Assembly: GCA_047602185.1 (NCBI GenBank)
Contig: JASGHY010000001.1
Span: forward strand, 1,674,001-1,738,000
DNA: 64,000 nucleotides
Direction: 5' to 3'
Origin: PMP191F sp047602185
Lineage (GTDB): Bacteria; Bacteroidota; Bacteroidia; Chitinophagales; Chitinophagaceae
A program made the translations under genes and the position numbers. The notes below the pieces were generated by a model. That model did no database searches. It was not told where the DNA came from and saw nothing but the letters and a program-made list of their open reading frames with translations. Positions within the stretch are counted from its first letter, which is position 1. The number at the start of each line of letters is the position of its first letter. Positions 34,335 to 43,264 of this stretch are shown piece after piece.

Positions 34335-36083
34335 ATGGGAGATATCCAGGTTAAGAAAAATCCGAAACAGTACGATGCAGTCATTGTGGGTTCGGGCGCA
34401 GGCGGTGGTATGGCAGCTTATGTACTGGCCAATGCCGGTCTGAAAGTTTGCCTGATAGAAGCCGGCCCTATGTACGACCCCCGTACCAATGTTACCCAAT
34501 TTAAAAACCCATGGGATTCGCCCCGTCGCGGAGCCAGTACCAAATTCCGCCCCTTTGGCGATTTTGATGCCTGTTACTGGGGATGGGAAATTGATGGCGA
34601 ACCCTACACTACAAAAGATAATACCAAATGGGATTGGTGGCGCGCACGCATGCTCGGCGGACGTACCAATCACTGGGGAAGAATTTCCCTGCGCTTTGGT
34701 CCCAAAGACTTTAAACGCAAAAGTATTGATGGTCTTGGCGACGACTGGCCTATTGGCTATGAAGACATCAAACCTTACTACGATAAAATAGATAAACTGA
34801 TTGGTGTGTTTGGTACCAATGAAGGATTAGAGAATGATCCTGATGGTATTTTTTTACCACCACCCAAGCCACGCCTGCATGAGCTGATGATCAAGAAGGC
34901 TGCAACAGGTATTGGCATCCCTGTAATTCCCTCACGTCTTTCTATTCTTACCAAACCATTGGAGAATAGTAAAGACCGTGGTGCCTGTATTTATTGTGGT
35001 CAGTGCGGCAGGGCCTGCAGTACAATGTATGCAGATTTCTCCTCTTCTTCCGTGTTGATAAAGCCCGCTATACAGACCGGCAATGTGGATGTGGTGCCTA
35101 ATGCGATGGCCCGCGAAGTGCTTACCAACCGCGAAGGACTGGCTACCGGCATTTCGTATGTGAACAAGAACGATATGCAGGAATACCAGGTAAATGGTCG
35201 CGTGGTGATCCTTGCAGCCAGTGCCTGTGAATCGGCCCGTTTGCTGCTCAATTCTAAATCTGATCGTCACCCCAATGGATTAGCTAACAATAGCAACGTT
35301 GTAGGCAAATACCTGCACGATTCTACCGGTATGGCAATGGGTGGCGTATTACCCCAGCTCTTCGGACGTAAACGCTATAATGAGGACGGCGTAGGCGGTA
35401 TGCACGTGTACACTCCCTGGTGGGGCGATAATAAGAAACTTGATTTTGCACGCGGCTATCATATCGAATACTGGGGCGGCATGGGACAACCTGCTTATGG
35501 CTTCGGGTTTGGCATGGAAAGCATGAATGGGCAATATGTAGTGAATGGTCAGAAAAAAGAAGCTGGTGGTTATGGTAAATCACTGAAAGAAGATGTCCGC
35601 TTTTTCTATGGCGCCTCTGTAGGCATGGCGGGTCGTGGTGAAGCGCTGGCACTTGAAAGTAACTATTGCGAAATAGATCCTACCGTAGTGGATAAATACG
35701 GTATCCCCGTACTGCGTTTTAATGTAAAGCCCTCTGAACATGAGATCAACCAGGCCAAACACATGAAGGAAAGCTTTGCTGAAATTATGCATGCAATGGG
35801 CGCTGTGATCACCTGGGGTAATGATGGCACTAAAGAAAACAATTACGGGCTGGATACACCCGGTAAGATCATTCATGAGGCAGGCACTGTACGTATGGGT
35901 AATGACGCCAAACGCTCAGCACTTAACAAATGGAGCCAGGCGCATGATTGTAAGAACCTGTTCTGTGTAGATGGCGGACAGTTTGTATCGCAGGCTGATA
36001 AAAATATCACCTGGACAATTCTCGCCCTGTCTATGCGTGCCAGCGAGTATATTATTGATGAAATGAAAAAACAAAACCTGTAG
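34335..36083 (+). CDS. GMC-family oxidoreductase (FAD-dependent, membrane-type dehydrogenase large subunit)
   Basis: The frame extends to 34179, but upstream codons lie in a repeat-like spacer; MGDIQVKKNPKQYDAVIVGS at 34335 is the natural start. The ~582-residue enzyme has the FAD-binding GSGAGGGMAAYVLANAG and the terminal GMC_oxred_C block (HEAGTVRMGNDA, LFCVDGGQFVSQ, TILALSMRASEY). A CxxCxxCxxxC cluster (CIYCGQCGRAC) around residues 218-228 could hold an Fe-S centre. The following gene is a gluconate-2-dehydrogenase subunit-3-like protein, so the pair probably forms a periplasmic or membrane sugar/polyol dehydrogenase. Confidence 0.92.
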   Translation: MGDIQVKKNPKQYDAVIVGSGAGGGMAAYVLANAGLKVCLIEAGPMYDPRTNVTQFKNPWDSPRRGASTKFRPFGDFDACYWGWEIDGEPYTTKDNTKWDWWRARMLGGRTNHWGRISLRFGPKDFKRKSIDGLGDDWPIGYEDIKPYYDKIDKLIGVFGTNEGLENDPDGIFLPPPKPRLHELMIKKAATGIGIPVIPSRLSILTKPLENSKDRGACIYCGQCGRACSTMYADFSSSSVLIKPAIQTGNVDVVPNAMAREVLTNREGLATGISYVNKNDMQEYQVNGRVVILAASACESARLLLNSKSDRHPNGLANNSNVVGKYLHDSTGMAMGGVLPQLFGRKRYNEDGVGGMHVYTPWWGDNKKLDFARGYHIEYWGGMGQPAYGFGFGMESMNGQYVVNGQKKEAGGYGKSLKEDVRFFYGASVGMAGRGEALALESNYCEIDPTVVDKYGIPVLRFNVKPSEHEINQAKHMKESFAEIMHAMGAVITWGNDGTKENNYGLDTPGKIIHEAGTVRMGNDAKRSALNKWSQAHDCKNLFCVDGGQFVSQADKNITWTILALSMRASEYIIDEMKKQNL

Positions 36084-36254
36084 CATAGCAAATAAGAAGT
36101 AAGAAGTACGAAATACGGGTCGCTGTTATTCCGGTTTTCATGCTTCAACTTTCAGTAGTAGTTAATAAAACAAATACGAAATAAGAACTATCACGTTACC
36201 GTACTTCTGATTTCGTATTCCGTACTTAAAATAATTCGCCTAAAAAGCAAAACC
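36084..36254. repeat. Short mosaic repeat spacer (GTACGAAATACG type)
   Basis: AAGTAAGAAGTACGAAATACG at the left and ATTTCGTATTCCGTACTT at the right are the same module in opposite orientation. The module also occurs at 30145-30170, 36928-36950 and 57181-57210 (and its inverted copy 61155-61184). Confidence 0.6.
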
Positions 36255-36914
36255 ATGGACAGAAGACAATCCCTGAAAGCATTAGCCGTAAGTACACTTT
36301 CTGCCGGTGTAGTGCTGGAAGCCTGTAAAGACAGTGATAAGAAAGCCGGTGGTGCTCCTAAAACTGAGCAACCAGTCTTTACATTAGACAGGCAGCCTGA
36401 AGAAATAGAGCTTTATAACAATATCACGTCCAAAACATTCTTTTCGCCACACGAAATGGCCACTATCACCATCCTCGCAGATATTATCATTCCGCGTGAT
36501 GAGGTAAGCGGCAGCGCTTCTGATGCTAAAGTGCCGGACTTTATTGAGTTTATAGTGAAGGATATGCCCGAACACCAGATCCCTATGCGGGGCGGACTTC
36601 GCTGGCTGGATGTTCAGTGCCTGAAACGCTTTGAGAGATCATTTGCCGATTGCAGCGATAAACAACGTATTGAAGTGGTAGATGATATAGCTTATCCCGC
36701 CAAAGCCAAAAAGGAATTTGCACAGGGTGTTGCCTTTTTTAACCTGATGCGCAACCTGACAGCAACGGGCTTCTATACTTCTGAGATCGGTGTAAAAGAT
36801 GTTGGCTATGAAGGCAACAAACCTAATGCCTGGAATGGTGTGCCTGATGATGTATTAAAACAATACGGCTACGCCTATACAGAAAAAGAAATGAACGAGT
36901 GCGCGAAATATTAA
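36255..36914 (+). CDS. Gluconate 2-dehydrogenase subunit 3 family protein
   Basis: The 219-residue protein begins MDRRQSLKALAVSTLSAGVV, a Tat-type signal that runs into a lipobox (VLEAC), so it is probably an exported lipoprotein. The mature part shows the family block ITILADIIIPRDEVSGSASD followed by VPDFIEFIVKD, and a C-terminal FFNLMRNLTATGFYTSE segment. In this family the small subunit exports and anchors the GMC subunit, which here is the gene just upstream (171-bp gap). Tat export of a cofactor-loaded pair is inferred. Confidence 0.9.
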   Translation: MDRRQSLKALAVSTLSAGVVLEACKDSDKKAGGAPKTEQPVFTLDRQPEEIELYNNITSKTFFSPHEMATITILADIIIPRDEVSGSASDAKVPDFIEFIVKDMPEHQIPMRGGLRWLDVQCLKRFERSFADCSDKQRIEVVDDIAYPAKAKKEFAQGVAFFNLMRNLTATGFYTSEIGVKDVGYEGNKPNAWNGVPDDVLKQYGYAYTEKEMNECAKY

Positions 36915-36944
36915 GCACGAAGGAAGTCAAAATACGAAATTAGA

Positions 36945-36976
36945 AATACGGGATATTCTGTCCCGTATTTTTTTTG
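36945..36976 (+). terminator. Terminator after the dehydrogenase pair
   Basis: AATACGGGA (36945-36953) pairs with TCCCGTATT (36961-36969) and is followed by a T-run. The stem itself is built from the GAAATACGGG repeat module. Confidence 0.85.
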
Positions 36977-37134
36977 TACTAACTGCAATAAACTGGTTTC
37001 TTAGTCAGGTAATACCTGGCTAAATGCCCAATATTCAATGTTCGATAATCAACCTCTAAGCGTTGCAAACTGAGCATTGTTTATTGAATATTCAGTAAGC
37101 AGCACCTGTAGCAGCCCGACCAGCCAGGTATGTT

Positions 37135-37503
37135 CTAACCACCATGCTGATACAATCCAAATACATTGCCAAACGGATCGGCAAAGCGGGCTACTTTTAT
37201 TGACATACTTTTATTATAGGGCAACACGATAGTACCACCATGTGCAATGATCAGTTTGATCGTTGTTTCAATATCATCAACCATAATTGAAATCACAATA
37301 CCGGGATCAGTAGCAGGCTTCGGGCCAATCTCCCACATACCACTCACCTCTCCCACTCCATCATCAAAAGTTACATTACCCTGGTTATCGCTCCTGATCT
37401 TCCAGCCAAAGATATCCCGGTAAAACTCTGATGAACGTTGAATATCTGCCGCCGGAATTTCAAGGTAGCAAATCTTACCATTGCCAAACGTAGGATGCTC
37501 CAT
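37135..37503 (-). CDS. VOC family (glyoxalase-like) protein
   Basis: The 122-residue cytoplasmic protein has the two beta-alpha-beta modules of the vicinal-oxygen-chelate fold: CYLEIPAADIQRSSEFYRDI and FGWKI at the start, then ISIMVDDIETTIKLIIAHGG and FADPFGNVFGLYQ at the end. A metal-binding Glu is plausible in LEIPA, while the C-terminal motif keeps DPxGN. Single VOC proteins act as lyases, dioxygenases or antibiotic-binding proteins; the substrate is unknown. It appears monocistronic. Confidence 0.88.
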   Translation of the reverse strand: MEHPTFGNGKICYLEIPAADIQRSSEFYRDIFGWKIRSDNQGNVTFDDGVGEVSGMWEIGPKPATDPGIVISIMVDDIETTIKLIIAHGGTIVLPYNKSMSIKVARFADPFGNVFGLYQHGG

Positions 37504-37565
37504 ATAGTCAAGTATTAATTAATGGTCAGGTATATAAATATCTTCTTCCCGCTTATAGGCAAGTA

Positions 37566-37643
37566 AACCTGTCAGGTCTAACCCGCCAGAGAAAGTTTCC
37601 TTATAAAAAGCAATCAATCTGCTCAGCCCAGACCTGACAGGTT
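37566..37643. repeat. Inverted repeat element (AACCTGTCAGGTCT type)
   Basis: A perfect 14-bp inverted repeat, AACCTGTCAGGTCT at 37566-37579 and AGACCTGACAGGTT at 37630-37643, flanks a 50-bp centre in the gap between the VOC and dipeptidase genes. Similar ACCTG-CAGGT palindromes are common intergenic elements in Bacteroidota. It could form a hairpin in the transcript. Confidence 0.65.
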
Positions 37644-37719
37644 AAGGCTCTTAATCGCAATTTGTCTATATCCGGATAGTCAGGTAAAACATTTACCCAT
37701 TCAAGGTACTATTAATATA

Positions 37720-39165
37720 TCAAAACCATTTTTTCATAAATGCAGCCCCGTTAGAAATAAAGATCCTGTTTACGATCTCAGCAGGCGTAAGCTGGTTATA
37801 GCTCTTGAGGGTATTCTTTCCCCGCTCGTTCATATAATTAAACGCATAGCGCTCCAGGTAGTCAGAAAGAAAAGGCATGGTTTCCGTTGTCAGGTACCCA
37901 TTCAATGGATTGATAACGCCGTCAAAATCGCTGCCGATAGCTATGCAATCCCAAGCAAAAAGATCGTTCCTGTCAAGTAATTCTGCAATATGCTGCACCT
38001 GGTTCCACAACAGCTCAGCACGGTAATGCCTTATCTTATTCATGAAAATGGAATGCTTTACCTGCTTCAGTGTGTTCTCACTGGCAATCCTTCTCTCATC
38101 TAACTGTAAACCTATAATGCCACCCGTTTTAGCTACCAGCACAAGTTCATTGTCATAAAAATTAATATCCTCTGCCAGTAATTTATAGGCGGTATCCTTT
38201 CCATCCACCACCGGGTCATCTACCGAACGTAACCCATTAGCAGCACCATGACTGATGATGACAGGTAAACGCTCCCCGGCAAGATCTGTTTGCAGAAAAT
38301 TAAAATACTCTTTGCGCGCCACAGCACTCATATGTTTTATATCTACATAGATCCTTTTCCCGTTAGCCGTGCTCAGCACTTCTTTCAGCACCTTTTTACC
38401 CAGGTCAGTAAAGCCTGTGCCTAATCCTTCTTCCTGGTTGGTAACTGAGCCCACAATACCGGTAAGACTACGCGCATGCCCGCAAAGATGATTGTAGAAA
38501 TGATGGGCAAACGTAACGAAGAACGGAGGATGCTGCCAGTTCTTGATAGCACGAACGTTATTAAGAAATGCCTGTTCATCCGGTGTTGAAAGATCAATAT
38601 CAGTATTCAGCGAATGCAGCCCTTCAATACTCATCACCATGAACAGCACATTGTTTTCATCAGGGTGCAGCGAAAGATAATCTTCAATTTCCCGGTAACT
38701 GCTTACCAATTGGTATTGGTAAGTGCCTCCGGGGATCTTTACCTTCTGCCCGCTGAGTTCTTTATAAAATGAATATTCTCTTTCAAGGTCCTCAAAATAA
38801 TTACGGACGCTTTGAATAAAATCCACTCTTTCACGGCCAACGCTGGTAACGAAACTATTTGCCAGGTCACTTAGTTTACCATCGCCCAGTTTATTATTAA
38901 AAAAACCTCTTTCAATCGGGTACAATGAAGGGCAAATGATCTGCACATTGCCATAGGCCAGTGAGGAACAATCTGCCTGTGTAAATTTTACAAGCCCGGT
39001 AAATAACTGTAAGGCTCTCTCAAACAGGTTAGGCGGATCATAATGCCATACGCTGTTCTTGTTTTTAACCCTGTTGGAATTACTGCCGGGTGTGCCGGTA
39101 CTGAAGCTCTGTCCATAAGGTTTCATGGAAGGATGACAATGAAAGTCAACATACATGTTTGACAT
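37720..39165 (-). CDS. Membrane-dipeptidase-like amidohydrolase (peptidase M19-related)
   Basis: The 481-residue protein has amidohydrolase-fold metal motifs: HxH in MYVDFHCHPSMK near the start, SIEGLHSL (~residue 177), VDIKHMS (~275), ISHGAANGL (~300) and GSDFDGVINP (~412). The IEG, SHG and GSDFDG blocks match renal-dipeptidase (M19) proteins, though the protein is longer and diverged. There is no signal peptide, so it is probably cytoplasmic. It may hydrolyse dipeptides, possibly with D-residues. Start ATG at 39165, or 39156 (MYVDF). Confidence 0.82.
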   Translation of the reverse strand: MSNMYVDFHCHPSMKPYGQSFSTGTPGSNSNRVKNKNSVWHYDPPNLFERALQLFTGLVKFTQADCSSLAYGNVQIICPSLYPIERGFFNNKLGDGKLSDLANSFVTSVGRERVDFIQSVRNYFEDLEREYSFYKELSGQKVKIPGGTYQYQLVSSYREIEDYLSLHPDENNVLFMVMSIEGLHSLNTDIDLSTPDEQAFLNNVRAIKNWQHPPFFVTFAHHFYNHLCGHARSLTGIVGSVTNQEEGLGTGFTDLGKKVLKEVLSTANGKRIYVDIKHMSAVARKEYFNFLQTDLAGERLPVIISHGAANGLRSVDDPVVDGKDTAYKLLAEDINFYDNELVLVAKTGGIIGLQLDERRIASENTLKQVKHSIFMNKIRHYRAELLWNQVQHIAELLDRNDLFAWDCIAIGSDFDGVINPLNGYLTTETMPFLSDYLERYAFNYMNERGKNTLKSYNQLTPAEIVNRIFISNGAAFMKKWF

Positions 39166-39588
39166 GTTGCCAGGTTTAATAGTGAAGAAATAAAAGGGCG
39201 CGGAAATACGTGCAGTGAAGTCAATACAGGGATACTAAAAAAGTATATAGAGCAGGTTAGTAATGCTAATATAGCAAATTAAACAGGTTGTTCCACCCGT
39301 TAAAACACTGTTTAATAGGCACCAATATCGTTGAATTAAGCTACTAAGGGGCTTCCTGTAAAGCACCGGGGGCTCCTGCCGGAGCCGCGATATGCTTATT
39401 ACGATCATTTCTATAAACAGGAGGCCACGCTGTGGCTCTTTCTTAATTCAATGACATTGAATCGGGGAACCGGGAACTAAGTATAGATCGAAACCGCTGA
39501 ATGATTGCTGATTAGGCAACCGGGTAAGTAAACAAAAAAGGGTACTGGCCCAAACCAGCACCCTTGCGTACATGAGAAGGGAAACAGT
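39166..39588. repeat. Spacer with structured repeat element, copy 2 (39323-39459)
   Basis: The element has 18-bp near-perfect inverted termini (CAATATCGTTGAATTAAG at 39323-39340; CTTAATTCAATGACATTG at 39442-39459, 16 of 18 pairing) and internal hairpins GGCTCC-TGCC-GGAGCC (39371-39386) and AGGCCACGCTGTGGCTCT. It is related to the element at 15301-15400 by its termini and layout rather than by its centre. No gene is seen. Confidence 0.7.
39532..39565 (-). terminator. Terminator of the SusCD-TlpA operon
   Basis: On the minus strand AAGGGTGCTGG pairs with CCAGTACCCTT (39565-39555 / 39548-39538), followed by a T-run. It lies 24 bp past the TlpA-like stop, marking the end of the five-gene operon. 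Confidence 0.85.
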
Positions 39589-40953
39589 TTATTTCTTTAA
39601 CTCTTCTTCAAGCAATAAACGCAGCTCTTTACCTGAAGGGCGTGGCCCGTCGATGGTAACAATATTCCCTTTTTTGTCAAAGACCATAAAACGGGGTATC
39701 GCTTTTATTTCATAATTACGGGCAATATCACTCCAGCCACTGGCAAATAGCTGTACACCTTTCAGTGATTCATTGCCTACATAATCTTTCCACTTCTGCA
39801 GGTCTTTATTCTCATCTACCGACACACTCATAAACACTACGTCCTTATCTCTCATTTCTTCTTCCATCTTTTTCAGATGGGGGATCTCTACTTTGCAGGG
39901 CCCGCACCAGGTAGCCCATACATCCACCAACACAACCTTGCCCTTGAAATCAGTAAGAGAAACCTTTTTACCGTCAATATCGGGATAAGTGAAGTTGATA
40001 GCCGCCTGTCCGGGTTTAGCAGCCTCTTTCGCCAGCTTTGCCGAGATCTCTGTTTCACGACGCTGCTGATCGGCAGTGATGATATACCTGCCATAGTTCT
40101 TACGCAGGTCAAGGAAACCCGTATAGGTTTTTAAAGATCCCGCCGCCAGCAATACCAGTTCACCACGCAATGTATCATTCTGTACATTGGCCATTTTTGC
40201 TTCCAGGTCGCCATTGACCTTTTCGCCGCCGGCCAATGCGGTTGCCATAGGCAGCCACGACAACAGGCGAACACCGAAAGGATATTGCAGCATAAAAGCA
40301 TCTGCGGCATAATCCTGCACCTTAATGCCCTTGTAATAAGCTGTATAGTCTGCAGCAGTGGGATGCACACTGTTGGGGCTGCTGATAAACCCTATGGCCC
40401 AGGCCAGCAGGTCGATCCTGCGGATGCGGGCGAAATTTGCATCAAACTTTTTATTGTTTGTCTGCAATGGTTTATAAGATGGTAACTGCGCTACAAAGTT
40501 CTCCAGCTTTGGAAAAAATTCCATGTAAGTGTCATTGTCCTGCAAGGCATAGATAGAAGGTCTTTCCAATACCAGTCCTTTGCTGTGCCAGTCGGTAATC
40601 GCCAGGTTCTCCGGTGAGTTTTTTCCTGTAAGTGTATACGTTGTATCATTAATAGAAACACTCAATGCATCGCCGGGCTTGAAATAGAACATATACTTAT
40701 CTGCTGCTATCAATGCGCTGCCGGAGCCTATCACATAAAAACCTTCTGTACCGGGATAAAAAAGAAAACCAAACCTTCCGGCACTATCGGCTTTTGAGCT
40801 TGCCAGTTCTTCCAGGCGTCCGTGGGTAATACTGAATAGCTTCACCGGTTCTTTAACACGACGGGTAGTTTGCCCGCTGATAGTAACGGGCTGTTGACAC
40901 ATAGCGATCAATACGCCCTGTACTGCACACAGGGTCAGCAATAATTTCTTCAT
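39589..40953 (-). CDS. TlpA-like thiol-disulfide oxidoreductase (exported)
   Basis: The 454-residue protein has a signal peptide (MKKLLLTLCAVQGVLIAMC). An N-terminal beta region (~25-120) resembles DUF4369-type domains, followed by a helical middle and a C-terminal thioredoxin domain (~315-454). The active site WATWCGPCKVEIP and cis-Pro in YEIKAIPRFMVF are intact, so it is a periplasmic disulfide reductase. It is the last gene of the susC-susD operon, 36 bp after the PKD-like lipoprotein. TlpA proteins in such loci are frequent, but their role in uptake is not established. Confidence 0.93.
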   Translation of the reverse strand: MKKLLLTLCAVQGVLIAMCQQPVTISGQTTRRVKEPVKLFSITHGRLEELASSKADSAGRFGFLFYPGTEGFYVIGSGSALIAADKYMFYFKPGDALSVSINDTTYTLTGKNSPENLAITDWHSKGLVLERPSIYALQDNDTYMEFFPKLENFVAQLPSYKPLQTNNKKFDANFARIRRIDLLAWAIGFISSPNSVHPTAADYTAYYKGIKVQDYAADAFMLQYPFGVRLLSWLPMATALAGGEKVNGDLEAKMANVQNDTLRGELVLLAAGSLKTYTGFLDLRKNYGRYIITADQQRRETEISAKLAKEAAKPGQAAINFTYPDIDGKKVSLTDFKGKVVLVDVWATWCGPCKVEIPHLKKMEEEMRDKDVVFMSVSVDENKDLQKWKDYVGNESLKGVQLFASGWSDIARNYEIKAIPRFMVFDKKGNIVTIDGPRPSGKELRLLLEEELKK

Positions 40954-40989
40954 TATTAAAACAGCTTTTAGTAAGGTAAGATGATGATG

Positions 40990-42447
40990 TTAACGGTTTC
41001 TGTAAGAGAAGCTCACAACCTTGCCCAGTCCCTCCCATTTGTTTCCTAAAACCAATGCGCCCTGTACTGGCGGAACGGTATAAGATTCCAGTATGCCATT
41101 GGCGCCTTCAGGTTTAGCCGGATCAACAACACCGGCCATCAATATGCTGCCATAGAATGACAGTGCTGTAAATGATTGTGTGCCCCTGTCCATCATCAGC
41201 TTGCTGGCTTTGAGCGACATGTCATAGGAATACAGCTTGTTGTTCACTGTATAGAAGATGTAACCAAGATCGGGGCTCACTGCAAAATTCTTTGCCTGTG
41301 CAATATCTGTAGCGGTCATTTCGTCGTAATACACCTGCTGAATATTGTTATTGAGCAGGAAACGCGCCAGGTAGTATTTATTGGCAGCCGCATCGCGCAG
41401 AATGGCAAACACATTACCATTGTTAAATGCACTGAACGTCATATACACCAGGTCTTTTCCTGTTTTGTAATCAAACAGGGTACCGTCCGGCATCAGTGTA
41501 CAGGAGGCATCATTACCGCTGTGACGTACAAAGCGCTTATTGTCGTTATCATACAGTACGGTTACCTCAGCAAGCGTACTGGCTGCTATAAAAGGTGCTG
41601 TATGAAAGGTTAACGCTTCGTTCTTCATGATATTGACAGGCAAACCAAACCTGATCTGGTAAGTATAATAGTAGAAATATACATCAGTACCTTCCAGCAT
41701 AAAGATCCTGTAACCACCGGCGTTGGCAAATGCAGCGGGAGCAAATGTTTCGGGTATATTGGAAAGCATTTCATACTTTATATTCAGGGTGCTGTTATAC
41801 TGGAAGGTCTCAGCATCTATCCTGTCGGTTGTTTTATCTGTAGAAATATAAATAGCATAACCGGTTGAAAGCGCATTAATACGCATACAGTTTACAGCTA
41901 AAGGCTTTCCCTGCAATGCCAATGCTGATCCTGTACTGGCCAGCACATCGGGTATTACTGTGTACTGGTTATTCAGTTTGGAGATCATAGCGAGTTTTGC
42001 AATACCGTTCACATCCGTCATTACCATCCAGCCTTCGTATATATTGCTCTGTACTTCTACCGTAAATGATTTCTGGAACTGTAAGCCGGTAAGTGTGTCT
42101 TTTATAAGGTAATAAACAGTATAGACGCCTGCAGCCATAGCCATATTGGTACGCAGGCTTCTGCCGGTACCCAGGTAAAGTCTTTTATCTGCCGGCAATG
42201 CACCTGATTTCATAGAGATCCACTGATAGGTATAGCGGGCAGAATCTTTTGCGGTGGAATCACTGAACGCGAGTTGCGGTACCAGCTCGAAATAGGTGCC
42301 CTGCATCACAATATATTTATCGTTGATGCCGCCAATGGTTACGGTATTGGGCTGCTTATAGTCATAGTTGCCCAGGTCTCTGTAGCAGGCGCTCAACGCC
42401 AGCAACAGGCATACAGGTATTATGTATTGATAGAAACGAAGTTTCAT
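40990..42447 (-). CDS. PKD-like family lipoprotein
   Basis: The 485-residue protein has a lipoprotein signal (LLALSAC, C~21) and opens with YRDLGNYDYKQPNTVTIGGI, the hallmark of Bacteroidota PKD-like lipoproteins in SusCD operons. An Ig/PKD-like domain follows (YTYQWISMKSG), then a long beta-rich region with propeller-like strands (GWMVMTDVNGIAKLAMISK; SPDLGYIFYTVNNKLYSYDM). It is probably a surface-exposed ligand-binding component that works with SusC/SusD. It is the fourth gene of the operon, 39 bp after DUF4843. Confidence 0.85.
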   Translation of the reverse strand: MKLRFYQYIIPVCLLLALSACYRDLGNYDYKQPNTVTIGGINDKYIVMQGTYFELVPQLAFSDSTAKDSARYTYQWISMKSGALPADKRLYLGTGRSLRTNMAMAAGVYTVYYLIKDTLTGLQFQKSFTVEVQSNIYEGWMVMTDVNGIAKLAMISKLNNQYTVIPDVLASTGSALALQGKPLAVNCMRINALSTGYAIYISTDKTTDRIDAETFQYNSTLNIKYEMLSNIPETFAPAAFANAGGYRIFMLEGTDVYFYYYTYQIRFGLPVNIMKNEALTFHTAPFIAASTLAEVTVLYDNDNKRFVRHSGNDASCTLMPDGTLFDYKTGKDLVYMTFSAFNNGNVFAILRDAAANKYYLARFLLNNNIQQVYYDEMTATDIAQAKNFAVSPDLGYIFYTVNNKLYSYDMSLKASKLMMDRGTQSFTALSFYGSILMAGVVDPAKPEGANGILESYTVPPVQGALVLGNKWEGLGKVVSFSYRNR

Positions 42448-42486
42448 GTTGATTACTTTTTTTTAATTACCAAAATGTAACTGGCA

Positions 42487-43248
42487 TTACTGAACCAGCG
42501 GCCCCATGATCATGTCCGACCCGTCATCTTCCTTAATAACATTGCCAAGACTACGCTGCTCGTTCAGGTAACGTTGCATAAACTTTCCATAGAAGTTTAC
42601 ATCCGCTACCGCAATGGTATTATTCAGCTTATCATTAGGAATATCCAGCACATCCGACATCAGGTAAAGCTTTCTCCTGCTAAATGTGCCCAGGTAGCCA
42701 TCTATCCAGTATTTAGGTTTATTAAGAATATCATCCACCTTAATACGATGCCGCGTGGTCTTTACCCATGTGGTAGTGGAGCTGCCGGGTCTTTTCGCTT
42801 CTACATCTACACCAAAGTTTTCATTGGCCTGTAATTCCACGTAAATATTGAACGACTGTGTAGTCATTTCAGGTATCCTGTGCAATTGAAAATAAACGGT
42901 ATCCAGTACCCTGCCTGCCCTTACAGTAAAATCAGAATTAATGATGTCATAATGCTTGCCGGCTTTTGCTGTAGAGGAGTCATTGATCAGCAGTTTGTAT
43001 TGGCGGTCAACAGACGCAGTATCTCCGCTAATTTTTACCGTCAGCATCAATACAGAGTCCTTTTGCGCAGCTGGTGCATAAGCAAAGGTAACAATGCTCG
43101 AATCGTAGAACAGCTCAGGATAGTTGCCGTCTTTTATATCTACTGCATATTGAAAATACACCACAGGTGTACCATCGAAAGTTTTAAGACCTTTGGTGCA
43201 GGCTGTACTCATTGCAGCAATCAGCACCAGTAAATAAATATATTTCAC
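42487..43248 (-). CDS. DUF4843 domain-containing lipoprotein
   Basis: The open frame runs to 43317 and overlaps susD, but a GTG at 43248 gives a clean lipoprotein signal (KYIYLLVLIAAMSTACTKG) 16 bp after the susD stop, so I use it. The ~253-residue protein matches DUF4843: TPVVYFQYAVD near the start, LTVKISGDTASVDRQYKLLI, AGKHYDIINSDFTVRAGRV and WIDGYLGTFSRRKLYLM. It is probably an outer-membrane surface lipoprotein of the uptake complex. Function of the family is unknown. Confidence 0.85.
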   Translation of the reverse strand: MKYIYLLVLIAAMSTACTKGLKTFDGTPVVYFQYAVDIKDGNYPELFYDSSIVTFAYAPAAQKDSVLMLTVKISGDTASVDRQYKLLINDSSTAKAGKHYDIINSDFTVRAGRVLDTVYFQLHRIPEMTTQSFNIYVELQANENFGVDVEAKRPGSSTTTWVKTTRHRIKVDDILNKPKYWIDGYLGTFSRRKLYLMSDVLDIPNDKLNNTIAVADVNFYGKFMQRYLNEQRSLGNVIKEDDGSDMIMGPLVQ

Positions 43249-43264
43249 AACAAATGCTTTTGCG

